A stretch of DNA of 42,530 bases, from contig JAKQNG010000247.1 of assembly GCA_029565915.1 (NCBI GenBank), positions 1 through 42,530 of the forward strand, in the 5' to 3' direction. Made by a program: the position numbers and the translations under genes. Below the pieces are notes generated by a model. It was not told the origin of the DNA and did not search any database. It saw only the letters and a list, made by a program, of their open reading frames with translations. Source of the DNA: Deltaproteobacteria bacterium. Its GTDB lineage: Bacteria; Myxococcota_A; Polyangia; JAAYKL01. Shown piece by piece: positions 16,737 to 24,857 of the stretch. Each line of letters starts with the position of its first letter. Positions within the stretch are counted from its first letter, which is position 1.

Positions 16737-19136
16737 ATGACATTCTTAACCAGATGGACCAATTGGATCATCCTCGTCAGCGCCGTGTTCTCTGCCCTTG
16801 CCTGTTCGACAGATCCGGCCACCTCCGTGGCCGGTTCCGACGGCGACACGGACAGTGAACCCGTGGGCGACGGGGGCCAGGACAATTACAGTTACGAAAG
16901 CGGGGACGGTTCTTTCAACGAAGACGGGGTCTGGGAGCAGAATCAGGAATTCTGCTATCCACCCGACTTTCCGGCGGACAAGAGCTGCGAAGGCGAAGAA
17001 GGCCTCTTTGCGAAGGCCCTGCAGATGGCCCTGTGGTTCTTCAACGTCAACAAGTCCGGCGATGGCGTCTATTGCACCGACGTCCAGTGGCGCGGCAACG
17101 CCCATGCCAGCGATGCGCACATTCTGCTGGAGGCCGGCAATCCCAACGGCGTGGATATGTCCGCGAGTTACATCGAGCAGTACCGGACAGCGTTTGATCC
17201 GGACGGCAACGGCGAAGTGGACCTGTCGGGGGGCTACTACGACGCAGGCGATTTCATCAAATTCGCCCTCACGCAGGGGTACATGGCCTCCACCATCGCC
17301 TGGTCCATGTTTCTCTTTCCGGACGCATTTTCCCGCACGGCGCTGGAAGGCGAGGCCTTCGACCAGATTCGATGGGCGGCCGACTATTTCATGAAGTGCA
17401 CCTTCGTCGAGGATACCTCGCTTCCCGCCGGGGAGTGGAACGTGGTGGGCTATGCGCATCAGGTGGGAGACACCACGGACCACACCTGCGGCTGGATGCC
17501 TCCCGAGCTGCGCACGCCGGAGCTCTGCCCCCGCATGGGCTACTTCGCCACCCACGAGAATCCCGCCGCCGATGTAACGGCCAACAACGCCGCGGCCCTG
17601 GCCATCATTTCGCTGCTGACACAGGAAGAAGACCCGGCCTATTCGGAAAAATGCCGCAACTACGCGGTGGGACTCTACCGCTTTGCTGCGCAGTATCCCA
17701 CGTCCCTGGCCACGGCCGCCGGCGGGCTGTATGTGTCCGAGTACGCCTGGGACGATCTCGCGTGGGCCGCCGCCTGGCTGTACAAGGCCACCGGCGAAGA
17801 TGCCTATCTCGACGAGGCGGTGGACTGGATTCACCAGATTCCCGGTTTCCTCAGCAAGGACACAGTGGCCACCATGATCCAGTGGAATTCCTTCACGGAG
17901 GACAATCCCGGCTGGACGGAAAGCTGGACCCACGTGTGGAATTCCCTCCGGTCGGGGGTCTTCGTGCAGATGGCGGCGTTTACCCGCGAGGCAAACCATC
18001 CCTACCACTCCATGATGCAGATGATCGCCCGGGCGGACACCCTGGCCTGGGTGGATGGCCCTCATTCTCCCCAGGGCTTTGCCCACAAGGTGGACGTGAC
18101 CTGGGGGTCGGGACGCTACAACAGCGCCGGTCAGCTGGTGGCCCTCGCCTATGCAAAGAATTTTCCCACGGACCCGGACGCGGAGCGGATCATCGCCTGG
18201 GCAGCCACCCAGTCGCTCTATCTGCTCGGCGATAACGAGGTCAACGGCGATCCGGAGGGCAAATCGTTCATGATGGGCTTTACAGACATTTCTCCCAACA
18301 CCCCCACGGAACCCCATCACGCGGCGGGTCACGCGTCCATCTACGGCGAACCGGACAATCCACAGGAAAACCGCCACATCATCTGGGGCGCGCTGGTCAA
18401 CGGGCCCGCTCCGGACGACACGCACACGGATGAGCGGGGCGATTTCGGCGAAAACGAAGTGACCATCGACTACAACGCGGCCTGGGTGGGGGCCCTGGCG
18501 GGTAACACCTATTTCCAGAGCCGGGCATCGGGAAACTGGTGTCCGGATCCGGATTTTCCGCCCATCGAGCCGCCCATTGACGAATTCTACACCATGGCGA
18601 AAATCAACACGGCGGGCGCATGCCGCTCCCAGGTTGAAATCACCATGATGAACGAATCGATTCACCCACCCCGTTACAACGAATTCCTGACGGCCCGCTA
18701 CTACATCGACGTGACGGAGCTGGAGGCGGCCGGCGTCAGTCCCGCCACCATGACCGCCACCATCGCTTACGACAACGGCGCAGCGGAATTCGCAGAGCCC
18801 ACGCGCATTGAGGGACCGTTCCCCTGTGAGGACCAGGAATCCGAAGAGGCAAAAGACACCTGGTACTTTGTGCTGTCCTATGAAGGCTATGACTTCTGGG
18901 GACGGCAGGTGCGGCTGACGGGCCCCCGGACGACTCTGGTGGATTTCGGCGTACCGGACAGCGGCGACTGCGTGTGGGATCCGTCCGCGGACTGGAGCTA
19001 CGATGCGCTGACCACCGGAGATGCCCAGAAGACACCACACATCACCGCCTACGGTGAAAACGGAAAACTGCTGTGGGGCGAAGAGCCGCCCTGCCATCCC
19101 ATCCAGCACGTCATCGTGCCGGTGGTCATCGAATAG
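16737..19136 (+). CDS. GH9 cellulase with CBM3-like domain, lipoprotein
   Basis: The 799-residue surface lipoprotein has a signal and lipobox (FSALAC, Cys 23) and an acidic Asp/Ser linker. A glycoside hydrolase family 9 domain spans about residues 88-600. The catalytic aspartates are in GGYYDAGDFIKF (DAGD at 169-172) and the acid Glu is in GENEVTIDYNAAWVGALAG (Glu 574). This is the characteristic GH9 end, with the TDERGDF segment before it. The last 200 residues resemble a family 3 carbohydrate-binding module, with WDPSADWSYDAL and ITAYGENGKLLWGEEPP matching its C-terminal strands. GH9-CBM3c proteins are often processive endoglucanases. The CotH gene starts nine bases after the stop. The Cys-rich N-terminal segment suggests disulfides formed by the VKOR-DsbA system. 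Confidence 0.92.
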   Translation: MTFLTRWTNWIILVSAVFSALACSTDPATSVAGSDGDTDSEPVGDGGQDNYSYESGDGSFNEDGVWEQNQEFCYPPDFPADKSCEGEEGLFAKALQMALWFFNVNKSGDGVYCTDVQWRGNAHASDAHILLEAGNPNGVDMSASYIEQYRTAFDPDGNGEVDLSGGYYDAGDFIKFALTQGYMASTIAWSMFLFPDAFSRTALEGEAFDQIRWAADYFMKCTFVEDTSLPAGEWNVVGYAHQVGDTTDHTCGWMPPELRTPELCPRMGYFATHENPAADVTANNAAALAIISLLTQEEDPAYSEKCRNYAVGLYRFAAQYPTSLATAAGGLYVSEYAWDDLAWAAAWLYKATGEDAYLDEAVDWIHQIPGFLSKDTVATMIQWNSFTEDNPGWTESWTHVWNSLRSGVFVQMAAFTREANHPYHSMMQMIARADTLAWVDGPHSPQGFAHKVDVTWGSGRYNSAGQLVALAYAKNFPTDPDAERIIAWAATQSLYLLGDNEVNGDPEGKSFMMGFTDISPNTPTEPHHAAGHASIYGEPDNPQENRHIIWGALVNGPAPDDTHTDERGDFGENEVTIDYNAAWVGALAGNTYFQSRASGNWCPDPDFPPIEPPIDEFYTMAKINTAGACRSQVEITMMNESIHPPRYNEFLTARYYIDVTELEAAGVSPATMTATIAYDNGAAEFAEPTRIEGPFPCEDQESEEAKDTWYFVLSYEGYDFWGRQVRLTGPRTTLVDFGVPDSGDCVWDPSADWSYDALTTGDAQKTPHITAYGENGKLLWGEEPPCHPIQHVIVPVVIE

Positions 19137-19145
19137 CGGGTGCGC

Positions 19146-20663
19146 ATGAAGTTTCATCATCTGTACTTCTTTTTCTGCTGGATGCTTCCGATCGCTGCCT
19201 GTTCCGTTACGCCGTCCACCTTTGACGAAGACACGAACCGGCTGAACCGGGACACGGACCGGGACTCCGACGGCATTCCCGACACGGACCTGCCGCCGGA
19301 CACGGAGACGGACAGGGATTCGGATGGTATTCCCGACACGGACCTGCCGCCGGACACGGACAGCGATGCGGACAGCGACACCGACGGCGACACCGACAGC
19401 GACAGCGAAACGGATTCGGAGCCCCTCTGGACAGCGCCTTCACCAAGGCAGCAGAATCTCGCGCAGTTCGCCATCGACTGCGACGAAGGAGACCTGACCA
19501 GCGATTGCCCGGACGGCGTGCCCAGCCCCTGCGTGCCCGACGATCCGAAAATCCTGTGCACCCTGTCCATTGTGGATGACGAAGGCATATCCATCTACGA
19601 CGGCAGCGTTGCCATCGAGCGGCGGGGACGGTCATCCATTCGATACTACAAACCCAACTACTCGCTGGAGCTGCGCCTGGCAGACGGGGTGACGGACAAT
19701 CCGGTTCCCTGCATGGGCATGGGCAAGGAAGCCGACTGGGTGCTGGACGGTTCCTGGATGGACCGTTCGTTCATGCGCAACGACCTGGTGTTCGATATCT
19801 ATCGCAGCCTCCAGGGCCTCCACTGGGCGCCGGAAACCCGCTACGGCGAACTCACATTCAACGGTGCCCACCACGGCATCTACCGGTTGGTGGAGCGCAT
19901 CAAGCGGGACGATGATCGGGTGGCCATCGACACGGATGACGGCAGCGGCACGCATTTCATCATCAAGCAGGACGAAGAAGGAAACCTGTACGACAGCATC
20001 GGCCTCGAGACCAACACCTGGCAGCACGTGTATCCCAAAGAGGACGCCGTGACATCCGGCCAGCACAGCGCCATCCAGGACTGGCTGTCCGACTTCAGCA
20101 GTGCGCTCCACGGGGGCGATGCCTTCGACTATCTGGATCTGGAAACCACCGTGGACTATGTGCTGCTGCAGGAATTCGCAAAAAACGTGGACGGGTTCAT
20201 GCTGAGCATTCACCTCTTCAAGGATGGCGATGGCCCGGCGTTTCTGGTGCCCTGGGACATCGACCTCGCCTTCGGGCAGCCCATTTTCGTATTTGATGCC
20301 ACCTACGCCGACAACGAAGAACCGGAGGGCTGGGCCCGGGAAACGAGTTTCAACGAAAACCTGAAGGATGTCCCCGCGTTTGCAGAGAGGATGGTCACGC
20401 GGTGGGCCGAGCTGCGACAGGGCCCGCTCAGCGACGAGTGGGTGAACCAGCGCATCGACGACTATCAACGGGTGCTCACCGACGACGCGATTGCGGCCAA
20501 CTTCAATGCGTTTCCCATCGAGGATGTGGATTTCTCCGTCATCTGGAACGCCTACACGCTGTATGACGTGACCAGCTACGCCGACGAGGTGGCCCATTTC
20601 CGTCAGTGGATTGCCGATCGGCTGGTGTGGATGGATGCCAACATCGCGTCCTACGCCCAATGA
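19146..20663 (+). CDS. CotH-type secreted kinase, lipoprotein
   Basis: The protein has 505 residues from the ATG at 19146 (the track uses GTG at 19140). A signal with lipobox (LPIAAC, Cys 18) is followed by a long acidic linker with two 18-residue repeats containing DRDSDGIPDTDLPPDT, which resemble calcium-binding thrombospondin type 3 repeats. The CotH domain follows. It has GRSSIRYYKPNYSLEL, LDGSWMDRSFMRNDLV, the G-loop-like segment NGAHHGIYRLVERIKRDD, the catalytic-type DYVLLQEFAKNVDGFMLS and the metal-binding FLVPWDIDLAFGQP. CotH proteins are atypical protein kinases acting outside the cytoplasm and are found in cellulosome proteins. Its gene is nine bases after the GH9 cellulase gene, and its stop overlaps the next gene. 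The surface enzyme or its matrix is a plausible substrate. Confidence 0.88.
   Translation: MKFHHLYFFFCWMLPIAACSVTPSTFDEDTNRLNRDTDRDSDGIPDTDLPPDTETDRDSDGIPDTDLPPDTDSDADSDTDGDTDSDSETDSEPLWTAPSPRQQNLAQFAIDCDEGDLTSDCPDGVPSPCVPDDPKILCTLSIVDDEGISIYDGSVAIERRGRSSIRYYKPNYSLELRLADGVTDNPVPCMGMGKEADWVLDGSWMDRSFMRNDLVFDIYRSLQGLHWAPETRYGELTFNGAHHGIYRLVERIKRDDDRVAIDTDDGSGTHFIIKQDEEGNLYDSIGLETNTWQHVYPKEDAVTSGQHSAIQDWLSDFSSALHGGDAFDYLDLETTVDYVLLQEFAKNVDGFMLSIHLFKDGDGPAFLVPWDIDLAFGQPIFVFDATYADNEEPEGWARETSFNENLKDVPAFAERMVTRWAELRQGPLSDEWVNQRIDDYQRVLTDDAIAANFNAFPIEDVDFSVIWNAYTLYDVTSYADEVAHFRQWIADRLVWMDANIASYAQ
19251..19358 (+). repeat. two 54-base in-frame repeats in the CotH linker
   Basis: Tandem copies at 19251-19304 and 19305-19358 encode a TSP3-like acidic unit (DSDGIPDTDLPPDT). 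Several synonymous differences between copies indicate an older duplication kept under protein-level selection. Confidence 0.8.
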
Positions 20664-21607
20664 ACGATTCTGTTCTTCTTTTGCAGCAGGAAATGCTGGT
20701 GAACCGCGTGCGCAAGAACCTGCGGCGGTTCCGGTCGTGGCTGACCCGCGAAAAAGTGACCTGCTACCGTCTGTACAATGCGGACATTCCCGAAATTCCC
20801 CTGCTCATCGACTGGTATGAAGGCGCCCTGCACGGGGCCCGCCTCCATCCCGACACCGACGATCCGGCCGCGGATGAACGGGGAACGGCCCTGCTCAATT
20901 ATCTGGCGCGCGAGCTCGGCGTGGCGGACGGAGACCTGTTTTTCAAAACCCGTCAACGGGGCGTGGGCGGAGCCCTGTATCCGGCCACGGACGCGGGACA
21001 CCACCTGCGCGAAGTGCGGGAGGGCGGCCACGTCTTCCGGGTGAATCTGTCCGATTACGTGGACACCGGGCTGTTTCTCGACCATCGACGGACGCGCCGG
21101 CTGGTCGCGCAGGAAGCAAAGAACAAACGGTTTCTCAACCTGTTCGGCTACACAGGCGCATTTTCTGTCTATGCTGCAGGTGGTGGGGCCAGAACCACCA
21201 CGACGGTGGATCTCTCCAACACGTACCTGCACGTGGCGCAGACAAACATGGAGCGCAACGGCTTTACGGGATTCAACCACCATTTCGTGCGGCAGGATGT
21301 CCTGTCACTGCTCGACGAAGGGGGCATCAGGGAAAAATTCGATCTGGTGGTGTTCGATCCGCCCACGGTCTCAAAAAGCAGTGCCATGAAACGCAGCCTG
21401 GTCATCCAGCGGGATCACGCCGCAATGCTGAACGCGATTTTCGAATCGGTTGCCAAAGGCGGCGTGGTGTACTTCTCCACCAACTTCAGGGATTTTCGCC
21501 TGTCGCGGGACATCCGCGCCGGCCGCATCGAGGAAATCACCTCACGGACGGTGCCGCCGGATTTCGCGAACCGGCGTCCCCACCGTTGCTGGCGCATGGA
21601 AAAATAG
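20660..21607 (+). CDS. RlmK-type 23S rRNA methyltransferase, stand-alone
   Basis: A 315-residue SAM-dependent methyltransferase whose sequence follows the C-terminal (RlmK, m7G2069) half of E. coli RlmL/RlmK. Matching segments are KNLRRFRSWLTREKVTCYRLYNADIPE, VNLSDYVDTGLFLDHRRTRR, the SAM loop FLNLFGYTGAFSVYAA, TTTVDLSNTYLHVAQTNMERNG and the catalytic-type VVFDPPTVSKS, ending in RRPHRCWRM. The N-terminal RlmL half with its THUMP domain is absent. The ATG overlaps the CotH stop (ATGA), which is an odd partnership and probably only shared transcription. The end overlaps the convergent MFS-spermidine synthase gene by 66 bases. RlmI-like function is a weaker alternative. Confidence 0.85.
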   Translation: MNDSVLLLQQEMLVNRVRKNLRRFRSWLTREKVTCYRLYNADIPEIPLLIDWYEGALHGARLHPDTDDPAADERGTALLNYLARELGVADGDLFFKTRQRGVGGALYPATDAGHHLREVREGGHVFRVNLSDYVDTGLFLDHRRTRRLVAQEAKNKRFLNLFGYTGAFSVYAAGGGARTTTTVDLSNTYLHVAQTNMERNGFTGFNHHFVRQDVLSLLDEGGIREKFDLVVFDPPTVSKSSAMKRSLVIQRDHAAMLNAIFESVAKGGVVYFSTNFRDFRLSRDIRAGRIEEITSRTVPPDFANRRPHRCWRMEK

Positions 21608-24031
21608 GCTGCGGTCCACCTCCGCCTCCGGGTGGGCGACGAAGTACAGATATCCGGCAAACAGCTTTTCCGGAATGATCTGATAGAGAACAGGCAGAGG
21701 AAGTCCCTCACCGCGGAAGGCGTCCATCCCCGCGATGTAGTGCAACCGTGGACGGTCCAGAGTCTGAATGCCTGCGAAGGAAAACAGCGCCCGTATGGCG
21801 TCCCTGCTCCAGACCTGCCGTCGCAGAAGGGCGTCCATGGACGCGATGCCCACATCGGCCAGAGATCGGCGCAGATCGCCATTGCTGTCAAACAGGCGTT
21901 GCGCGGCGGCAAGGCGGTCCGCATCAATTGTTCTACTGGTGGCCATGAACAGCAGGTCGCCGCTCTCCCCGTAGAATACGTTGACGTCGGCGAAGGAGCG
22001 AACAAGGGTGTTGGCAATCATTCCCACAGCCTCCGGACTGGAGGTGTAGATGTGCGCCCATTGAAGAAAGACGCCGTCCTCTGACATGTGTTGCTGCGCA
22101 AGGGCGTAAAACTCGCGGGTATAGAGCATGTCCACGCCGGTGACCCATGGATTGCTGGGCTCGGAGATGATGATGTCCCACGTTCCTTTTCCCCGTCCGA
22201 TGACCCGGAATGCGTCGCCCCGGTGGATGTGCAGGCGCGGATCGTTCGCCACACGCCGGTTCGCGGATGCAAAGAGCGGCAGCGCTTCTTCGACCTCGAA
22301 GGATATCTCGGCCACATCAATGGACTGCACGTCGTCGTACAGGGTCATCTCGCCGGCCGTGACGCCGGTACCGAGTCCGATAATGGCAACCCTGTGCCTC
22401 CTTTCTGCAAACAGGCCGGGGAGGTGTGCCAGCAGGGTGAGTGTGCGGCGATCATGCCGGACATCCGAGTCAGCCTTGCCGTTGACAAAAATGCCCCGCT
22501 CCAGCTGGTTTCCCCTGGTGCCGACCACCGCTACGGAACCTTCGGGGCCGTCCCGGTGATAGAGGATTTCCCGGCCCTTCAGCAGATGCGCATGCAGCGT
22601 TGCCGGAGAATCGTGGCTGAAGGATATCGCTCGCTGGAAGCGGAACAGGCCGATGGCAAAGCGGTCCCGGGCAAACCCCGGTTGCAGGACAAGGAGCGTC
22701 AGTGCGGCAAAAAGGCCCGCAGCGGCAAGGTAACGGTACCGGCGTGACAGCAATCGGGCAGCGACAAGGGCGGTGAATGCCGCCAGAACAACGGCGGTCA
22801 GATAAACACGGGGGCTGTCGGCTGCGTGGTAGATGGCGATGCCGCCCAGCAGGCTTCCCAGGAGGCAGCCCAGGGTATTGACGGACAGCAGCACTCCCGA
22901 TTGTCGACCAACGGTGTTGAGGTTGCGTTTCAGCAGATGAAAGGCAATGGGCAGGGCGGCCCCTGACAGGAGCAGCGGCAGAGCGAGGACGCACGTCAGC
23001 GCAGCGAAGATCAGGGCGTGATGCAGGGCGAAGTCGGTGGTTCCCGAACCCGTGAGGATGCGGATTCGATGGGCCGCGGCAGGCCAGAGGTCAAGGGTGA
23101 AGTACAGTGCCGCAAGAGCGATGGCAAACAGCAGCTGGTTCCAGAAGAGGGTCGACGGGCCGATCCGCCCCAGGCGGCTGACGATGGCGCTGCCGGCGGC
23201 GATGGCAAACAGAAAGACCGACAGCACCAGTGAGAAGGAATAGGAGGAACTCCCCAGGGACAGGGCACCGATACGGAAAAGAACATTTTCAAGGGTCATC
23301 ACCGAAAAACCGCCCAGAAAACCTACGGCGTAGATGGGGAACGCCGGAAGAGGCGCGGCTGAAAGAGCCTGCTCGGGCGTGGATGCGTCAGCGGACCCGG
23401 CGGTCCCGGGTGCGGACGCGAGAATGGCAAAAAACAGGGCCGCCGTGAGATTCACAGCACTGGCGGACATGACCGTAAGGGGCAGTCCGAGAACGGGAAT
23501 GAGCACAAAACCCGTGATCAGGGCACCTCCGCAGGCGCCCGCCGTATTGACCGCGTAAAGTCTCGCATGGATCCGGGTCGCCGCGTTGACATCCACCGAC
23601 AGGCTCCTCGTGAGCAGGGGAATCGTGGCGCCCATGCAGACCGTTGGCACCAGCATGAGAAGCGCGGCACATCCCGTTCCTTCGATCAGCATCCACAGGG
23701 GTGGTGCGAAACTCCAGCCTGCTGTCCAGGCCCGGCAGCCGTCGAAGATCAGGGGAAACAGGGCGCACCACACACCGATAATCGCTTCGAGCAGCGCGTA
23801 CAGTTTCATGGGATTACCGGCACGGACACTGTGGCGGCCGATCAGCAGATATCCGAGGGAGAGTCCTCCGAGAAACACGCCGATGACGACGGCGGTGGCG
23901 GAGGTGTCGCTGCCCAGCAGGCGGGCCAGGTACTTCTGCCAGGTGATCTCATAGACCAGTCCCGTGAATCCGGTACCGAACACGAACAGGAAGATGGCGA
24001 ACCGGCGCAGGTGCGGTGGCACCCGCTTCAT
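21542..24031 (-). CDS. MFS - spermidine synthase fusion protein
   Basis: The 829-residue protein has a membrane half (residues about 10-480) with many helices and the motif GLVYEITWQKYLARLLGSD. A soluble spermidine-synthase-like Rossmann domain (about 510-800) carries the loop AIIGLGTGVTAGEM, an acidic strand IDVAEISFEVEEAL, and DIIISEPSNPWVTGVDMLYTREFY. In true aminopropyltransferases the EPSNP position is an Asp-Ser-Ser type segment with a catalytic acid, so the reaction may differ. It lacks the TPR tail of the paralogue at 140-3562. The start overlaps the stop of the small upstream gene (ATGA), putting it in the smpB operon. Confidence 0.85.
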   Translation of the reverse strand: MKRVPPHLRRFAIFLFVFGTGFTGLVYEITWQKYLARLLGSDTSATAVVIGVFLGGLSLGYLLIGRHSVRAGNPMKLYALLEAIIGVWCALFPLIFDGCRAWTAGWSFAPPLWMLIEGTGCAALLMLVPTVCMGATIPLLTRSLSVDVNAATRIHARLYAVNTAGACGGALITGFVLIPVLGLPLTVMSASAVNLTAALFFAILASAPGTAGSADASTPEQALSAAPLPAFPIYAVGFLGGFSVMTLENVLFRIGALSLGSSSYSFSLVLSVFLFAIAAGSAIVSRLGRIGPSTLFWNQLLFAIALAALYFTLDLWPAAAHRIRILTGSGTTDFALHHALIFAALTCVLALPLLLSGAALPIAFHLLKRNLNTVGRQSGVLLSVNTLGCLLGSLLGGIAIYHAADSPRVYLTAVVLAAFTALVAARLLSRRYRYLAAAGLFAALTLLVLQPGFARDRFAIGLFRFQRAISFSHDSPATLHAHLLKGREILYHRDGPEGSVAVVGTRGNQLERGIFVNGKADSDVRHDRRTLTLLAHLPGLFAERRHRVAIIGLGTGVTAGEMTLYDDVQSIDVAEISFEVEEALPLFASANRRVANDPRLHIHRGDAFRVIGRGKGTWDIIISEPSNPWVTGVDMLYTREFYALAQQHMSEDGVFLQWAHIYTSSPEAVGMIANTLVRSFADVNVFYGESGDLLFMATSRTIDADRLAAAQRLFDSNGDLRRSLADVGIASMDALLRRQVWSRDAIRALFSFAGIQTLDRPRLHYIAGMDAFRGEGLPLPVLYQIIPEKLFAGYLYFVAHPEAEVDRSLFFHAPATVGTPVREIRRHRP

Positions 24032-24288
24032 GATGCGGGGTTTGCCACGGCAGCGATCAACTGTTCCCGTCCGGCCTTCGACAGGGTGTGGAGCCGGACA
24101 TGCAGCACAAAGGCGTCGCCCGATTTCTGCAGGGACGTCACCTTTCCGTGAACGGCCGCATCGCCGACCTGAAAACAGATCCTTGCCCCCGGTGGCCTGG
24201 GCGATGCCGTACGGACCGTGGCCATATCCCCTTCCACGGCCAGTAACCCGTCAATGGAAAGGGGCTGTTCGTGGGCATTGCGATCCAT
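24028..24288 (-). CDS. 86-residue PilZ-like protein, tentative
   Basis: A short cytoplasmic protein between smpB and the MFS-spermidine synthase gene. The centre (GARICFQVGDAAVHGKVTSLQKSGDAFVLHVRL) has the beta-barrel rhythm of small PilZ domains, but the RxxxR c-di-GMP motif is not seen. The ATG at 24288 has GAGAGG eight bases upstream; the track's GTG at 24294 is too close to it. It overlaps the next gene by four bases. Family assignment is tentative. Confidence 0.6.
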   Translation of the reverse strand: MDRNAHEQPLSIDGLLAVEGDMATVRTASPRPPGARICFQVGDAAVHGKVTSLQKSGDAFVLHVRLHTLSKAGREQLIAAVANPAS

Positions 24289-24290
24289 CG

Positions 24291-24761
24291 TCACGACCTC
24301 TCGAGGATGCTCCGCATTTCGCGTCGCTCCTGATCCTCGCGGATTTCCCGCCGGTTGTCGTGGATCTTCCGACCCTTTGCGAGGGCCAGCGTCACCTTGA
24401 CCCGCCCGTCCTTGAAATGCAGGTCCAGGGGCACCAGCGTGTAACCCCGCTCGTTCACCTTCACGCGGAGCTTGTCGATTTCGGCCCGGTGCAGCAGCAA
24501 GCGGCGCGGGCGTTTGGCCTCGTGGTTGAAATGGTGGGCCTGGGGCCAGGGCGAAATATCGAGATGCATGAGAAAAACGTCGTTGTTTTCGATGACGGCG
24601 TAGGCATCCGACATGTTCACCCGCCGGTCCCGCACGGACTTGACTTCCGATCCCGCCAGGGCAATGCCGGCCTCCCAGGTTGCCTCAATATCGTAGTTGT
24701 GCCGGGCACGACGGTTTTCGCAGATGATGTCCGGATCGCGCTTCGATTTTTTTGCCGCCAT
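24291..24761 (-). CDS. smpB: SsrA-binding protein SmpB
   Basis: SmpB brings tmRNA to stalled ribosomes in trans-translation. The 156-residue length is normal. Family motifs in order: ICENRRARHNYDIEATWEAGIALAGSEVKS, the conserved VNMSDAYAVIENNDVFLMHLDISPW, HRAEIDKLRVKVNERGYTLVPLDLHFKDGRVKVTLALAKGRKIHDNR and the basic C-terminal tail that mimics mRNA. The tmRNA gene itself is not visible in this window. The first gene of a leftward operon, divergent from the PDZ lipoprotein gene across 96 bases. Confidence 0.97.
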   Translation of the reverse strand: MAAKKSKRDPDIICENRRARHNYDIEATWEAGIALAGSEVKSVRDRRVNMSDAYAVIENNDVFLMHLDISPWPQAHHFNHEAKRPRRLLLHRAEIDKLRVKVNERGYTLVPLDLHFKDGRVKVTLALAKGRKIHDNRREIREDQERREMRSILERS

Positions 24762-24857
24762 GGCGTGGATATAACGATTTTATGCAGCGCTGGCAATCTG
24801 CCGATATCGCCGCCGAAAACTGGATTTGTCCGCGACGGCGCGTCTACATATCCATCG

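Noticed and set aside
16746-19160. 804-residue ORF on the minus strand opposite the GH9 gene
   Set aside because: It mirrors the GH9 reading frame in GC-rich DNA and has no recognised domain. The plus-strand protein has clear GH9 motifs.
23964-24857. N-terminal extension of the PDZ lipoprotein ORF
   Set aside because: It overlaps smpB and two other minus-strand genes. The signal peptide begins at 24858.
24762-24857. tmRNA or other RNA beside smpB
   Set aside because: The gap is only 96 bases and has no tRNA-like ends.
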